Shown here in pieces: positions 23,895 through 32,590 of a DNA stretch of 64,000 bases (position 1 is its first letter; every line of letters begins with the position of its first letter). The translations under genes were made by a program, and so were the position numbers. A model generated the notes under the pieces. That model searched no databases, was not told the DNA's origin, and saw nothing but the letters and a program-made list of their open reading frames with translations. This DNA is from JBGAQP01 sp044220635 (GTDB lineage Bacteria > Pseudomonadota > Gammaproteobacteria > Burkholderiales > Usitatibacteraceae). The stretch covers positions 62,001-126,000 of the forward strand of contig JBGAQP010000004.1 in assembly GCA_044220635.1 (NCBI GenBank). Reading direction: 5' to 3'.

Positions 23895-24977
23895 GTGAAC
23901 CGATACGCCTACCTGTTCGAGGGCCTGACCGTCTCGCGCGTCGCGTGGGTGACCGCCATCTGCGCGGCGGCCACCGGCACGGTCGTCTGGTTCTTCCTGA
24001 ATACCTACCTGGACCTGCTGGTCACCGCGCTGTGCGTGGGCTACACCAGCATGATCCTCTTCACGGTCGCCGGGAACCTGCGCCAGGCGCGCATTCCCCG
24101 CGAGGCGATGCAGCTCGCCGCGATCGTCGCGGGCTCGGTGCTCGGCACCGTGCTCGCGGGCTTCGTGAAGGGCCGCGACTTCACGCAGATGTTCACCGAG
24201 CGCCTCGCGGGCGTGACGATCAGCATGAGCCTGGGGATCGGCTTCGGCTGCGTGGCCGTGGCCGCCTACATCCTCCGCGAGAAGCACGCCCGCGACCAGG
24301 CCCGGATCTCGCGCGCCGAGGCCGAGCGCCACCAGCTCGAGAAGAACGTGCTCCAGGCGCGGCTGCAGCTCATGCAGGCGCAGGTCGAGCCCCACTTCCT
24401 CTTCAACACGCTCGCCAACGTGCAGCACCTCGTGGAGACCGACCCGCCCTCGGCCTCGAGGATGCTCGAGAGCCTCATCCGCTACCTGCGCGCGGCGCTG
24501 CCGCAGATGCGCGAGGCGCAGACCAACCTCGGGCGCGAGGTCGACATGGCGAAGGCCTTCCTCGAGATCCACCGCATGCGCATGGGCTCGCGACTCGCCT
24601 TCCGGATCGAGGTCCCCGAGGAGCTGCGCGGCCGGAACTTCCCGCCGATGATGCTCATCTCGCTCGTGGAGAACGCCGTGAAGCACGGCGTGGATCCCTG
24701 CTGCGAGGCGGGCAACATCACGATCGCGGCGCGCGATGCGCTCGGAAAGCTCGTCGTGTCCGTCACCGACACGGGCGCGGGCATCATCCCCAAGAAGGGC
24801 ACGGGCGTGGGGCTCGCGAACATCAGGGAGCGGCTCAGGACCTTCTACGGCAGCTCCGCCCGCCTGGTGATGGAGGAGAACGCGCCCCGCGGCGTGATCG
24901 CCTCCATCGAGATCGACGACGGCTTGCCGGCCACGGTCGCGGGCGCGTCGCGACCCGACGCGGCGGTGCCGGCCTGA
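23895..24977 (+). CDS. LytS/YehU-type sensor histidine kinase (first pair)
   Basis: A 360-residue kinase. I chose GTG 23895 behind GGGGGGAA because the protein then opens directly into four membrane spans (about residues 15-127). A short coiled coil is followed by the His_kinase domain with the phospho-acceptor His167 in QVEPHFLFNTLANVQ. The ATP-binding part has the N box SLVENAVKHG and the G box DTGAGI...GTGVGLANIRERL. It has no separate periplasmic sensor domain, so sensing is probably in the membrane. The partner regulator follows 41 bp later. A second pair lies at 26882-29926. Confidence 0.9.
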   Translation: MNRYAYLFEGLTVSRVAWVTAICAAATGTVVWFFLNTYLDLLVTALCVGYTSMILFTVAGNLRQARIPREAMQLAAIVAGSVLGTVLAGFVKGRDFTQMFTERLAGVTISMSLGIGFGCVAVAAYILREKHARDQARISRAEAERHQLEKNVLQARLQLMQAQVEPHFLFNTLANVQHLVETDPPSASRMLESLIRYLRAALPQMREAQTNLGREVDMAKAFLEIHRMRMGSRLAFRIEVPEELRGRNFPPMMLISLVENAVKHGVDPCCEAGNITIAARDALGKLVVSVTDTGAGIIPKKGTGVGLANIRERLRTFYGSSARLVMEENAPRGVIASIEIDDGLPATVAGASRPDAAVPA

Positions 24978-25018
24978 TCGCCATGGGCTCGCCGGCCGGC
25001 AACAACGCGGGAGTCGCC

Positions 25019-25780
25019 ATGGCCGATCGCGGCCGCGCGAGCGCCGTCATCGCGGACGACGAGCCCCTGCTGCGCGCGCAGCTGAAGACCCGGCTTGCCA
25101 GGCTCTGGCCGGAGCTCGCGATCGTCCACGAGATGGAGAACGGGCGCGACGTCGACGCCGTCCTCGAGCAGCACGCGCCCACGTTCTTCTTCCTCGACAT
25201 CCACATGCCCGGCGTGGACGGGCTCGAGGCCGCGCGCGCGATCGGCCGGCGCGCCCACGTGGTCTTCGTCACCGCCTACGACCAGTACGCCGTCGAAGCC
25301 TTCGAGCGCGGCGCCGTCGACTACGTGCTCAAGCCCTTCGAGGAGGAGCGCCTCGCGCTCACCGTCGAGCGCCTGAAGGAGCGTCTCTCGGGCTCTCCGC
25401 CCGCCCTCGACGAGCTGGTCGAGAGGCTCGCCGGCCGCCTCGGCGGCGGGGGCGCCCACCTGCGCTGGATCAAGGCCTCCGTCGGCCAGCACGTGCGCCT
25501 GATCCCCGTGGAGGAGATCCTCTTCTTCCAGTCCGACGAGAAGTACACGCGGGTGGTGACGGGCGAGGCCGAGGTCCTGATCCGCAAGCCCATCAAGGAG
25601 CTCCTCGAGGAGCTCGACCCGCTCAAGTTCTGGCAGGTCCACCGCGCCACCATCGTGAACGTGGACCACATCGCCTCGGTCCGCCGCGGGCTCAAGGACC
25701 AGGCCGAGATCGCCCTCAAGGACCACCGCGAGACCCTCATCGTCTCGCGCGCCTTCACCCACCTCTTCAAGCAGATGTGA
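25019..25780 (+). CDS. LytTR-family response regulator (first pair)
   Basis: A 253-residue regulator with an N-terminal receiver domain (acidic pair in VIADDEP, phospho-acceptor Asp60 in FFFLDIHMPG, Lys in YVLKPF). The C-terminal LytTR DNA-binding domain runs from about residue 150 (IKASVGQHVRLIPVEEILFFQSDEKYTRV) to RAFTHLFKQM. The ATG at 25019 follows GGGAG; an in-frame ATG at 24983 is possible but less well placed. LytTR proteins bind two direct repeats. It is about 60 % similar by eye to the regulator at 29171, including the same FKQM end. Confidence 0.92.
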   Translation: MADRGRASAVIADDEPLLRAQLKTRLARLWPELAIVHEMENGRDVDAVLEQHAPTFFFLDIHMPGVDGLEAARAIGRRAHVVFVTAYDQYAVEAFERGAVDYVLKPFEEERLALTVERLKERLSGSPPALDELVERLAGRLGGGGAHLRWIKASVGQHVRLIPVEEILFFQSDEKYTRVVTGEAEVLIRKPIKELLEELDPLKFWQVHRATIVNVDHIASVRRGLKDQAEIALKDHRETLIVSRAFTHLFKQM

Positions 25781-25813
25781 CACGGCCCGCGGCCTCGGGG
25801 GAGGAGCCGCCGC

Positions 25814-26527
25814 ATGACGATACCGGACCGGAAAGCCGCCGCCCTCGCCGCGACCTCGAACCCTCTTTCGGAGAGCGAGATCGCGGTGCTCGAGGCCCTG
25901 GCGAGCGAAGGCGCGCCGATCGTCGCCCGGCTCGCGAGCGGCGTGACGGCATTCCGCACGCGACTCCTGTTCGTGGATCCCGAAAGGCGCTTCCTCCTCA
26001 TCAAGGCGAGCGACGACACCGCCGCCAACGCGACCCTCCTCGCCGGCGCGCGCGCGAACCTGCTCGCCGTCCTGGATGAGTGGCGAATCGAGTTCTCGGC
26101 CGAGTCGCCGCGGCCCGACGTGCACGGCGGGGCGAGGGCCGTGCGGCTCGCGTTTCCCGCGGCGGTCTCGATCGGCCGGCGCCGCCAGCAGGAGCGTGCG
26201 CCGGTGCCCAGGCAGTCTTCCCTGCGCTGCTTCGGCCGCTCCGTCGCCGGCGCCGCGTTCGAGGCCGCCGTCACCGACGTGAGCGAGGGGGGCATCGGCC
26301 TGCTGCAGGAGTTCACGGAGCACCCCCCGGAACCGGGGACGCGCTTCGCCGGGTGCCGGCTCGAGCGCCCGGGAATGGACCCGGTCGCCGTGGACCTGGA
26401 AGTGCGCTACGCGGAGCCCGTGGCGCTTCCCGACGGCCGGCCGGGACTGAAAGTCGGCTACCGCTTCCTGGACCCCGCGCCGGAAACCCTCGCGCTGATC
26501 GGCGAATTCCTCCGCGCCACGCGTTGA
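25814..26527 (+). CDS. PilZ-domain protein with YcgR-like N-terminal domain
   Basis: A 237-residue protein. The N-terminal half (about residues 15-110) looks like the YcgR flagellar-brake-type domain (FRTRLLFVDPERRFLLIKAS). The C-terminal half is a PilZ domain with both c-di-GMP motifs: RQQER (RxxxR, about residue 120) and DVSEGGIG (D/NxSxxG, about residue 155). It would bind cyclic-di-GMP and act on motility or surface behaviour. It lies 33 bp after the first LytTR regulator on the same strand, which couples c-di-GMP reading to this island. Confidence 0.85.
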   Translation: MTIPDRKAAALAATSNPLSESEIAVLEALASEGAPIVARLASGVTAFRTRLLFVDPERRFLLIKASDDTAANATLLAGARANLLAVLDEWRIEFSAESPRPDVHGGARAVRLAFPAAVSIGRRRQQERAPVPRQSSLRCFGRSVAGAAFEAAVTDVSEGGIGLLQEFTEHPPEPGTRFAGCRLERPGMDPVAVDLEVRYAEPVALPDGRPGLKVGYRFLDPAPETLALIGEFLRATR

Positions 26528-26712
26528 GTTCGAGCCCCGGGCGGGTGGCCTGACCCCCCGCCTTGCCCTGCCAGTCGTCGGTCCCCCTGGCCGTTCGCCC
26601 CCCGTCTTCTGCATTCCGGCGTCCCGTCCTATCGCGACCCGCCCGGGTGCCTTACCTTGCACGGCGTCGGGTCGCCAGGGGGCGGCCCGGGGACTTTTGG
26701 GGGAGGGCAGGC

Positions 26713-26823
26713 ATGTCGCTCATCGAATCGCTCGGGATCTCCACGGCGGAGGTGATCATGGTCTTCGGCATCCTGGCCTTCTCGTTCGCGACGGCGATCG
26801 TCGCCCTGCTCTCCGATTCCTGA
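26713..26823 (+). CDS. Tiny membrane protein (36 aa) before the second kinase
   Basis: A 36-residue peptide behind a GGGGGAGGG Shine-Dalgarno: one hydrophobic helix (about residues 12-32, AEVIMVFGILAFSFATAIVAL) with a short polar N-terminus and an SDS end. It is 58 bp upstream of the second LytS-type kinase. No family is recognised. The strong ribosome-binding site and the clean helix argue that it is made. It is the third small membrane protein placed before a kinase gene in this island. Confidence 0.6.
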   Translation: MSLIESLGISTAEVIMVFGILAFSFATAIVALLSDS

Positions 26824-26881
26824 GGCCGAGGCTCCCGGTCCGGAATTCCGGGACAATGGGGTCAGCAAACGCTCACATTCC

Positions 26882-29086
26882 ATGAAGTCGCTCTCCAACT
26901 TCCTCCACAAGACGCCCTGGTGGGCCCTGCTCGCCGGGGGGCTCGCCGCGTTCGTGGCCCTGGCCGTCTTCGTGACGCCCTTCCACATCATCCAGTACCG
27001 GAAGGACGGCGCCACGCCCGAGGAGACCCGCGCCATCAAGCGCGAGATCGACAACGCCTTCGCCGAGAACGCGATCGACGTCGCCCGCGGCGTCATCCTG
27101 AGCCTGAGGGGCGCGACCAGCGATGCCGAGCGGCGCGCCGAGCTCACCGACGCGCTCCAGGAACTCGACAATGCCCGCGAGGAACTGCGCAGCGCCGGGC
27201 GCGAGGTGCTGCGCGCCAAGCGCGAGGCCCTCGAGACGACCCAGGAAGCGGTGAAATCGGCTTCCGAGTCGATCCAGGAGGCGAGCCGCCAGGCCGAGCG
27301 CGCCCTCAAGGACGCCGGCGTCGACAACGCGCGCGTGAAGAAGGCCCTCGAGGATTCGCTCAAGGCGGCGAAGGAAGCCGAGGAGGAGGCGCGCAGGAGC
27401 CTCGAATCCGGCTCGGGCAAGCGCATCGTCATCGGCATGAGCGGGAACAAGGACAAGCCCCTGCTCGACGTCGAGGTCGGCGATGCCACGCCCGGCCAGA
27501 AGGCGGGCATCGAGATCGCGGCTTCCGGCGATACCGCCTCGGGCCCGAAGGGGCCCTCGATCCGCATCGATTCCGACGGCATCCGCGCCGGTGTCGCGCC
27601 GGTGCCCCCGGTCCCGCCGATCGCCCAGGCGCCCGGAGCGAGCGTGCCGCCCGCGCCCCCCGCGCCGCCCGCGCTCCCCTCGGTGGACCCGGTGCCGCCG
27701 CTGCCGCCGCTGCCGCCGGAGCTGCGCAGCCAGATCCGCGAGAAGGTGACGGGCGACATGTACCGGATCGCCACGGGCGCGGCGCTGATCCTGATCCTGC
27801 TGCCGATCTTCGTGCTCGCGGTGATCTCGAAGTTCTTCATCGACCGCTCGCGCGCGGCCCAGCGGCTCGCGGAACTCAAGCGCAAGGAGGCGGAATTCCA
27901 CCGCATGGGCCAGCAGGTGACGGAGGCGAAGCTCCAGGCGCTGCAGGCGCAGGTCGAGCCGCACTTCCTCTACAACACGCTCGCGAGCGTGCAGGCGCTC
28001 ACCGAGGTCGACCCGCAGCAGGCGAACGCCATGACGGGCCACCTCATCCAGTACCTGAGGAACGCGCTGCCCAAGATGCGCGAGGGCGTGTCCACCGTCG
28101 GGCAGGAAGTCGAGCTGGTGCGCGCCTACCTGAACATCCTCCAGATGCGCATGGGCAAGCGCCTCGCGTTCGAGATCACCGTGCCGGCGAGCCTCACCGG
28201 CGTGCCCTTCCCGCCGCTGATGCTGCCCTCGCTCGTCGAGAACTGCATCAAGCACGGCCTCGAGCCCCTGCGCGAGGGCGGCTCCGTGCACATCGGCGCC
28301 CAGGCGCAGGACGGGAAGCTGCGCCTCACGGTGGCCGACACCGGCCGCGGCTTCGGCGAGTCGATCGGCGACGGCGTGGGCCTCACCAACATCCGCGAGC
28401 GGCTCCTCGCGCTCTACGGCGAGGCGGGCAAGCTCATCCTCGAGGAGAACAGCCCGCGCGGCGTGATCGCGACGATCGAGGTGCCCCTCGAGGGCGCCCG
28501 CCCGGCCCCGGCGCCCCCCGCTTCCGAGGCCCCCGAGCCCGCCGCGCCGGCGAAGCCCGTGGGCGCCGCGGCGAAGACGCTGCACGTCATGGGCGCGGCC
28601 GAGCGCGCCTGGCGCAAGACCCTTTCCTTCGCCTTCGTCGCGATGGTCATCGTCGCGGCGGTGGTCGCGGGCCTCGGGATCTTCGGCACCGCCACGGGCA
28701 TCTTCCCCGTGGAGATCGGCGACGAGAAGATCACCGGGGCGGGAGGCGCGCTCATCGGCACCGCGGGCATCGCGGTCGGGTTCGCCGCGGTGGTGCTCGC
28801 GCTCGCGATCGTGGTCGCCGTGCTCTACGGGCTCGGGTTCGTGATGGTCGGCATCCTGATCTTCGTGCCGGTCGTGATCCTGATCGCGCTCGTGCCCCCG
28901 CTCGCCCCGTTCATCCTCGTCGGGCTCTTCATCTGGTGGCTCGTGCGCAGGAGCCGGAAGCGCGGCGAGGCGCGGGCCCCGAAGGTCGAGCCGACGCTGG
29001 GCGCGGCGGGCGCCGTCGAGCCCGCGACCCCGGCCCCGCCGCCCGATTCTCCGCCCCCGGTGCCGCCGCAAGCGCCCGACCGGTAG
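26882..29086 (+). CDS. LytS-type sensor histidine kinase with coiled-coil sensor region and C-terminal membrane domain (second pair)
   Basis: A 734-residue kinase with an unusual plan. It has an N-terminal membrane span (residues 12-34), a long charged coiled coil (about 45-180) and a Pro-rich stretch (about 239-280). A second span (298-319) leads to the His_kinase domain with His361 in QVEPHFLYNTLASVQ, N box SLVENCIKHG and G boxes DTGRGF and GVGLTNIRERL. After a second Pro/Ala linker come about three more hydrophobic segments (roughly residues 575-690) and a Pro-rich tail. The coiled coil should lie in the periplasm. Kinase-core similarity to the protein at 23895 points to duplication. The regulator follows at 29171. 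Confidence 0.88.
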   Translation: MKSLSNFLHKTPWWALLAGGLAAFVALAVFVTPFHIIQYRKDGATPEETRAIKREIDNAFAENAIDVARGVILSLRGATSDAERRAELTDALQELDNAREELRSAGREVLRAKREALETTQEAVKSASESIQEASRQAERALKDAGVDNARVKKALEDSLKAAKEAEEEARRSLESGSGKRIVIGMSGNKDKPLLDVEVGDATPGQKAGIEIAASGDTASGPKGPSIRIDSDGIRAGVAPVPPVPPIAQAPGASVPPAPPAPPALPSVDPVPPLPPLPPELRSQIREKVTGDMYRIATGAALILILLPIFVLAVISKFFIDRSRAAQRLAELKRKEAEFHRMGQQVTEAKLQALQAQVEPHFLYNTLASVQALTEVDPQQANAMTGHLIQYLRNALPKMREGVSTVGQEVELVRAYLNILQMRMGKRLAFEITVPASLTGVPFPPLMLPSLVENCIKHGLEPLREGGSVHIGAQAQDGKLRLTVADTGRGFGESIGDGVGLTNIRERLLALYGEAGKLILEENSPRGVIATIEVPLEGARPAPAPPASEAPEPAAPAKPVGAAAKTLHVMGAAERAWRKTLSFAFVAMVIVAAVVAGLGIFGTATGIFPVEIGDEKITGAGGALIGTAGIAVGFAAVVLALAIVVAVLYGLGFVMVGILIFVPVVILIALVPPLAPFILVGLFIWWLVRRSRKRGEARAPKVEPTLGAAGAVEPATPAPPPDSPPPVPPQAPDR

Positions 29087-29170
29087 AATCGGCGCCATGC
29101 CGACCGCGACCGTCGCACCGGGTCGCGAACGCGCCGTGACGGACCAGACCGGACTTCCGCGCCCAGAGAC

Positions 29171-29926
29171 ATGACCGCAAGACCCACCGCCATCGTCGCG
29201 GAAGACGAGGAGATTCTCAGGAAGCAGCTCGAGGGCAAGCTCGCGAAGCTCTGGCCCGAGCTCGAGATCATCGCTTCCGTCGGCGACGGCGCCGCGGCGC
29301 TCGAGGCGCTCGAGGACCGCCGGCCCGACTTCATGTTCCTCGACATCCAGATGCCCGAGATGACGGGCGTGGAGGTCGCGCGCCTCGTGGCGGGGCGCGC
29401 CCACGTCGTCTTCGTGACCGCCTACGACCAGTACGCGATCGAGGCCTTCGAGACGGGCGCGGTGGACTACATCCTCAAGCCCGCCACCGACGAGCGACTC
29501 GCGCTCACGATCGAGCGGCTGAAGGCGAAGCTCTCCACGCCCCCGGTGGACCTCAACGCCGTGCTCGCGAAGATCCACCAGGGCCTGGGCGGGACGAAGG
29601 AGCGCCTCAAGTGGATCAAGGCCTCCATCGGCCAGAACCTGCGCCTCATCCCGGTCGCCGAGGTGCTCTTCTTCCAGTCCGACGAGAAGTACACCCGGGT
29701 GGTGACCGCCGAGCTCGAGGCGCTCATCAAGACGCCGATCCGCGAGATCCTCGACGGCCTCGACCCCGAGGAGTTCTGGCAGATCCACCGCTCCACGGTC
29801 GTGAACGTGAACGCCATCGCCGGCGTGACGCGCGATTTCCGCGGCCAGGCGCACGTGAGGATCAAGGGCAAGGACGAGTCGCTCGTCGTCTCGCGCATCT
29901 ACTCCCACCTCTTCAAGCAGATGTGA
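29171..29926 (+). CDS. LytTR-family response regulator (second pair)
   Basis: A 251-residue regulator: receiver domain with the acidic pair in VAEDEE, phospho-acceptor Asp58 in FMFLDIQMPE and Lys in YILKPA. The LytTR domain follows from about residue 148 (IKASIGQNLRLIPVAEVLFFQSDEKYTRV). It is a close relative of the regulator at 25019 in both domains, so both may see similar DNA repeats. It lies 84 bp after the second kinase gene, with the gamma-carbonic anhydrase gene 10 bp downstream. Confidence 0.92.
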   Translation: MTARPTAIVAEDEEILRKQLEGKLAKLWPELEIIASVGDGAAALEALEDRRPDFMFLDIQMPEMTGVEVARLVAGRAHVVFVTAYDQYAIEAFETGAVDYILKPATDERLALTIERLKAKLSTPPVDLNAVLAKIHQGLGGTKERLKWIKASIGQNLRLIPVAEVLFFQSDEKYTRVVTAELEALIKTPIREILDGLDPEEFWQIHRSTVVNVNAIAGVTRDFRGQAHVRIKGKDESLVVSRIYSHLFKQM

Positions 29927-29936
29927 CCGCTCCCCG

Positions 29937-30455
29937 ATGATCTACGCGCTCCAGCACCGCGTCCCGAGGCTCCTCGGCAACAACTTCGTCGCGCCCAACG
30001 CGGCCGTGATCGGCTCCGTGGTCCTCGGGGCGAACGCGAGCATCTGGTGGAACGTGACGCTGCGCGGGGACAACGACGGCATCGAGATCGGCGAGAACGT
30101 GAACGTGCAGGACGGCTCCGTCATCCACACGGACGAGGGGATCGGCGTCGCCCTGCACCGGAACGTGAGCGTCGGGCACCTCGCGATGCTCCACGGCTGC
30201 ACCATCGGCGAGAACTCCCTCATCGGCATCGGCGCGGTGGTGCTCAACCGCGCGGTGGTGGGCCGCGACTGCCTCATCGGCGCCGGCGCCCTGGTTCCCG
30301 AGGGCAAGGTCATCCCGGACGGTTCGCTCGTGCTGGGCACGCCCGGCAAGGTCGTGCGCGCTCTCACGCCCGAGGAGATCGGGAGGAACGCCTGGATCGC
30401 CCGGCACTACGTGGAGCAGGCCGCGCGCTACCTCTCGGGGCTGCGCGCCACGTGA
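29937..30455 (+). CDS. Gamma-carbonic-anhydrase-family hexapeptide protein (YrdA-like)
   Basis: A 172-residue left-handed beta-helix protein made of hexapeptide repeats (such as IGSVVLGANASIW, IGENVNVQDGSVIH). The three expected metal histidines are present in VIHTDEG and SVGHLAMLHG. Members bind zinc or iron; some are carbonic anhydrases and many have no shown activity. The final four bases overlap the next gene's GTG (GTGA), so the pair is coupled. Confidence 0.9.
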   Translation: MIYALQHRVPRLLGNNFVAPNAAVIGSVVLGANASIWWNVTLRGDNDGIEIGENVNVQDGSVIHTDEGIGVALHRNVSVGHLAMLHGCTIGENSLIGIGAVVLNRAVVGRDCLIGAGALVPEGKVIPDGSLVLGTPGKVVRALTPEEIGRNAWIARHYVEQAARYLSGLRAT

Positions 30456-31516
30456 CGACGGCCGCGGGCGCCCCGGCCACGCCGTACCGCTACCGGGGGT
30501 CGCTCGCCGTCTGCGCGCTGCTGATCGCCTACGCGAGCCTCTACCCGTTCACGCCGCTGCGCCCGCCGGGTCCCGGGTGGCTCGCCGACTTCCTGCGGCC
30601 GAGGTACATCACCGCCTTCGACGTCCTCCTCAACGCGCTCGCCTACCTCCCGCTCGGCGCGCTCGCCTGCCTCGCGCTGCGCAACTCCGGCGCGGGCGCG
30701 GCGATCGCCCGGGCGCTCGCGGCCTGCGTGGCCTTCAGCCTCGCGATGGAGGCCTGCCAGCTCTTCGTCGCGAACCGCGTGGCCTCGGTCGCGGACGTGG
30801 CCGCCAACGGCGCGGGGGCGCTCGCCGGCGCGCTCGCCTACCGCGATCCCCTCTATTCCCTCGTGACGCGCCCGCTCGGGGCGCTTCGCGAGCGGGTCGT
30901 GATCCCCGGCGCCTGGGGCGACGCGGGCCTCGTGCTCGTCGCGCTGTGGCTGGTCGCGCAGCTCAACCCCGCGCTGCCCTTCTTCGAGGCGGGCAACATC
31001 CCCCTCGGGTCCGGCGACGCGGTGCGCCTCGAGGTGCTGCAGGCCGCCGCCGTGGGGCTGAGCGCCTGCGGCTTCGGCCTGTTCCTCTCGGTCCTGCTCG
31101 CCTCCCCGCGGGGGGCGCTGCGCGTGACGCTGCTGCTCCTCACGGCCGCGCTCTGGCTCAAGTTCGCCGCCGCCTCGCTCATGCTGCGCCCGCACCTCTC
31201 GGCGGACTGGGTGGACGAGGGGCGGATGCTCGGCCTCGGCGCGGGCCTCGCGCTCTTCCTGCCGCTCAGGCGATTCGGCGCCACGGCGCGGACCTACCTC
31301 GCCGCGCTCATGATCCTCGCGGGCGCGCTCTTCTCGAAGATCTTCGGCGCCTACAGCCCGATCGAGGACCTGCTGCGGGTCTTCGCCTGGCCCCATGGGC
31401 AGCTCGCGAGCTTCGCCTCGCTCACGCGCTATCTCAACGAGACCTGGCCGCTGCTCGCCCTCGCCTTCCTCGTGGGGCTCTTCGTCCGGGAGCGCCGCGG
31501 GGCGGTAGAATCCTGA
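30452..31516 (+). CDS. VanZ-family membrane protein
   Basis: A 354-residue integral membrane protein starting at GTG 30452, overlapping the previous stop by four bases. The first 130 residues carry the VanZ signature (YASLYPFTPLRPP, FDVLLNALAYLPLGAL, MEACQLFVANRVASVADVAANGAGAL). Several further spans follow, about nine in all. VanZ proteins are linked to teicoplanin resistance in Gram-positives, but in proteobacteria the role is unknown. Confidence 0.82.
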   Translation: MTTAAGAPATPYRYRGSLAVCALLIAYASLYPFTPLRPPGPGWLADFLRPRYITAFDVLLNALAYLPLGALACLALRNSGAGAAIARALAACVAFSLAMEACQLFVANRVASVADVAANGAGALAGALAYRDPLYSLVTRPLGALRERVVIPGAWGDAGLVLVALWLVAQLNPALPFFEAGNIPLGSGDAVRLEVLQAAAVGLSACGFGLFLSVLLASPRGALRVTLLLLTAALWLKFAAASLMLRPHLSADWVDEGRMLGLGAGLALFLPLRRFGATARTYLAALMILAGALFSKIFGAYSPIEDLLRVFAWPHGQLASFASLTRYLNETWPLLALAFLVGLFVRERRGAVES

Positions 31517-31556
31517 GCCCTGCCCGCGCCACGGCCGCCCGAGACCGGAACCCGCG

Positions 31557-31865
31557 ATGACCTATTACAAGCACCACGTGTTCTTCTGCGTGAACCAGCG
31601 CGAGGCGGGCGAGGCCTGCTGCGGCAACCACGATTCCCAGGCGATGCGCGACTACGCGAAGGACCGCGTGAAGGCGCTCGGCCTCAAGGGCCCGGGCGGC
31701 GTGCGCGTGAACTCCGCCGGCTGCATGGACCGCTGCGACGAGGGCCCCTGCGTCGTCGTCTATCCCGAGGGCACCTGGTACACCTGGGTGGACCAGTCCG
31801 ACATCGACGAGATCGTCGAGGAGCACCTGAAGAACGGCCGCGTCGTCGAGCGGCTGAAGATCTGA
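31557..31865 (+). CDS. Thioredoxin-like [2Fe-2S] ferredoxin-domain protein
   Basis: A 102-residue protein of the thioredoxin-like [2Fe-2S] ferredoxin type. Cysteines are at 11, 21, 22, 56, 60 and 65; C11, one of C21/C22, C56 and C60 probably hold the cluster (FFCVNQ...CCGN...GCMDRCDEGPC). The family also ends with the typical YTWVDQSDIDEIVEEHL. It is probably a cytoplasmic electron carrier of unknown partner. It lies 7 bp before the hydrolase gene on the same strand. Confidence 0.85.
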   Translation: MTYYKHHVFFCVNQREAGEACCGNHDSQAMRDYAKDRVKALGLKGPGGVRVNSAGCMDRCDEGPCVVVYPEGTWYTWVDQSDIDEIVEEHLKNGRVVERLKI

Positions 31866-31872
31866 AGCGCCC

Positions 31873-32520
31873 GTGTCCGAGCGAGTGCTGATCCGCGGGG
31901 GAGGCGGCGCGATCGAGGTCGCCGCCCGCGTCCCGGATTCGCCCGTCGCGATCGCGGTGGTCGCGCATCCCCACCCGCTCTTCGGCGGGACCATGGACAA
32001 CAAGGTGGTGACGACCCTCGAGCGCGCCTTCCGCGACCGGGGCGCGGCGACCTTCCGGTTCAACTTCCGCGGCGTGGGCGCCACGGAGGGCGCGCACGAC
32101 GAGGGGCGCGGGGAGACCGCGGACCTCCTCGACGTCGTGGCCCACGCGGAACAGGCGCTCGGGGCGCTGCCGCTGTGGCTCGCGGGCTTCTCCTTCGGCG
32201 GCGCGGTGGCGCTTTCGGCGAGCGCGCGCGCCGAGTTCGCGCGGCTCGTGCTCGTCGCGCCCGCGTTCCGGCGCGTCACCGGCCACGGGCTGGGCGAGGC
32301 GCCCGATCCCCGCGACCCGCACCTCGGCGCCCACGGCCGCCACACCTCGAGCAACACCGTGATCGTCCACGGCGACCGCGACGAGACGGTGCCGCTCGCC
32401 GACTCCCTCGCCTGGGGCGAGGTGCGCGACGTCCCGGTGCTCGTCGTGCCTGGCGCCGACCACTTCTTCCACCGCAAGCTCCACGTCATCCGCGACGTGG
32501 TCGGCCGCCTCGTCTCGTAA
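31873..32520 (+). CDS. Alpha/beta-hydrolase (YkgB/CocE-like small serine hydrolase)
   Basis: A 215-residue hydrolase starting at GTG 31873. It has the early loop AHPHPLFGGTMDNKV, the FRFNFRGVGATEG oxyanion region, the nucleophile Ser107 in AGFSFGG, an Asp in VHGDRDETV and a His in GADHFFH. These complete a catalytic triad. The family acts on unknown esters. Its stop codon merges with palindromic repeat copy C. Confidence 0.88.
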   Translation: MSERVLIRGGGGAIEVAARVPDSPVAIAVVAHPHPLFGGTMDNKVVTTLERAFRDRGAATFRFNFRGVGATEGAHDEGRGETADLLDVVAHAEQALGALPLWLAGFSFGGAVALSASARAEFARLVLVAPAFRRVTGHGLGEAPDPRDPHLGAHGRHTSSNTVIVHGDRDETVPLADSLAWGEVRDVPVLVVPGADHFFHRKLHVIRDVVGRLVS

Positions 32521-32590
32521 AATGGGGACAGTCCCCATTTATTCGCTGTAACACACATTACAGAGCTCAAATGGGGACTGTCCCCAATTT
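32519..32590. repeat. Palindromic repeat, copy C, spanning a gene start
   Basis: Left core AAATGGGGAC-A-GTCCCCATTT, centre TGTAACA with a degenerate right partner ATTACAG, right core AAATGGGGACTGTCCCC-AATTT (one extra A). The left end overlaps the hydrolase stop codon and the right core contains the ATG (32571) of the ABC ATPase gene. The two genes are thus separated only by the repeat. Confidence 0.88.
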
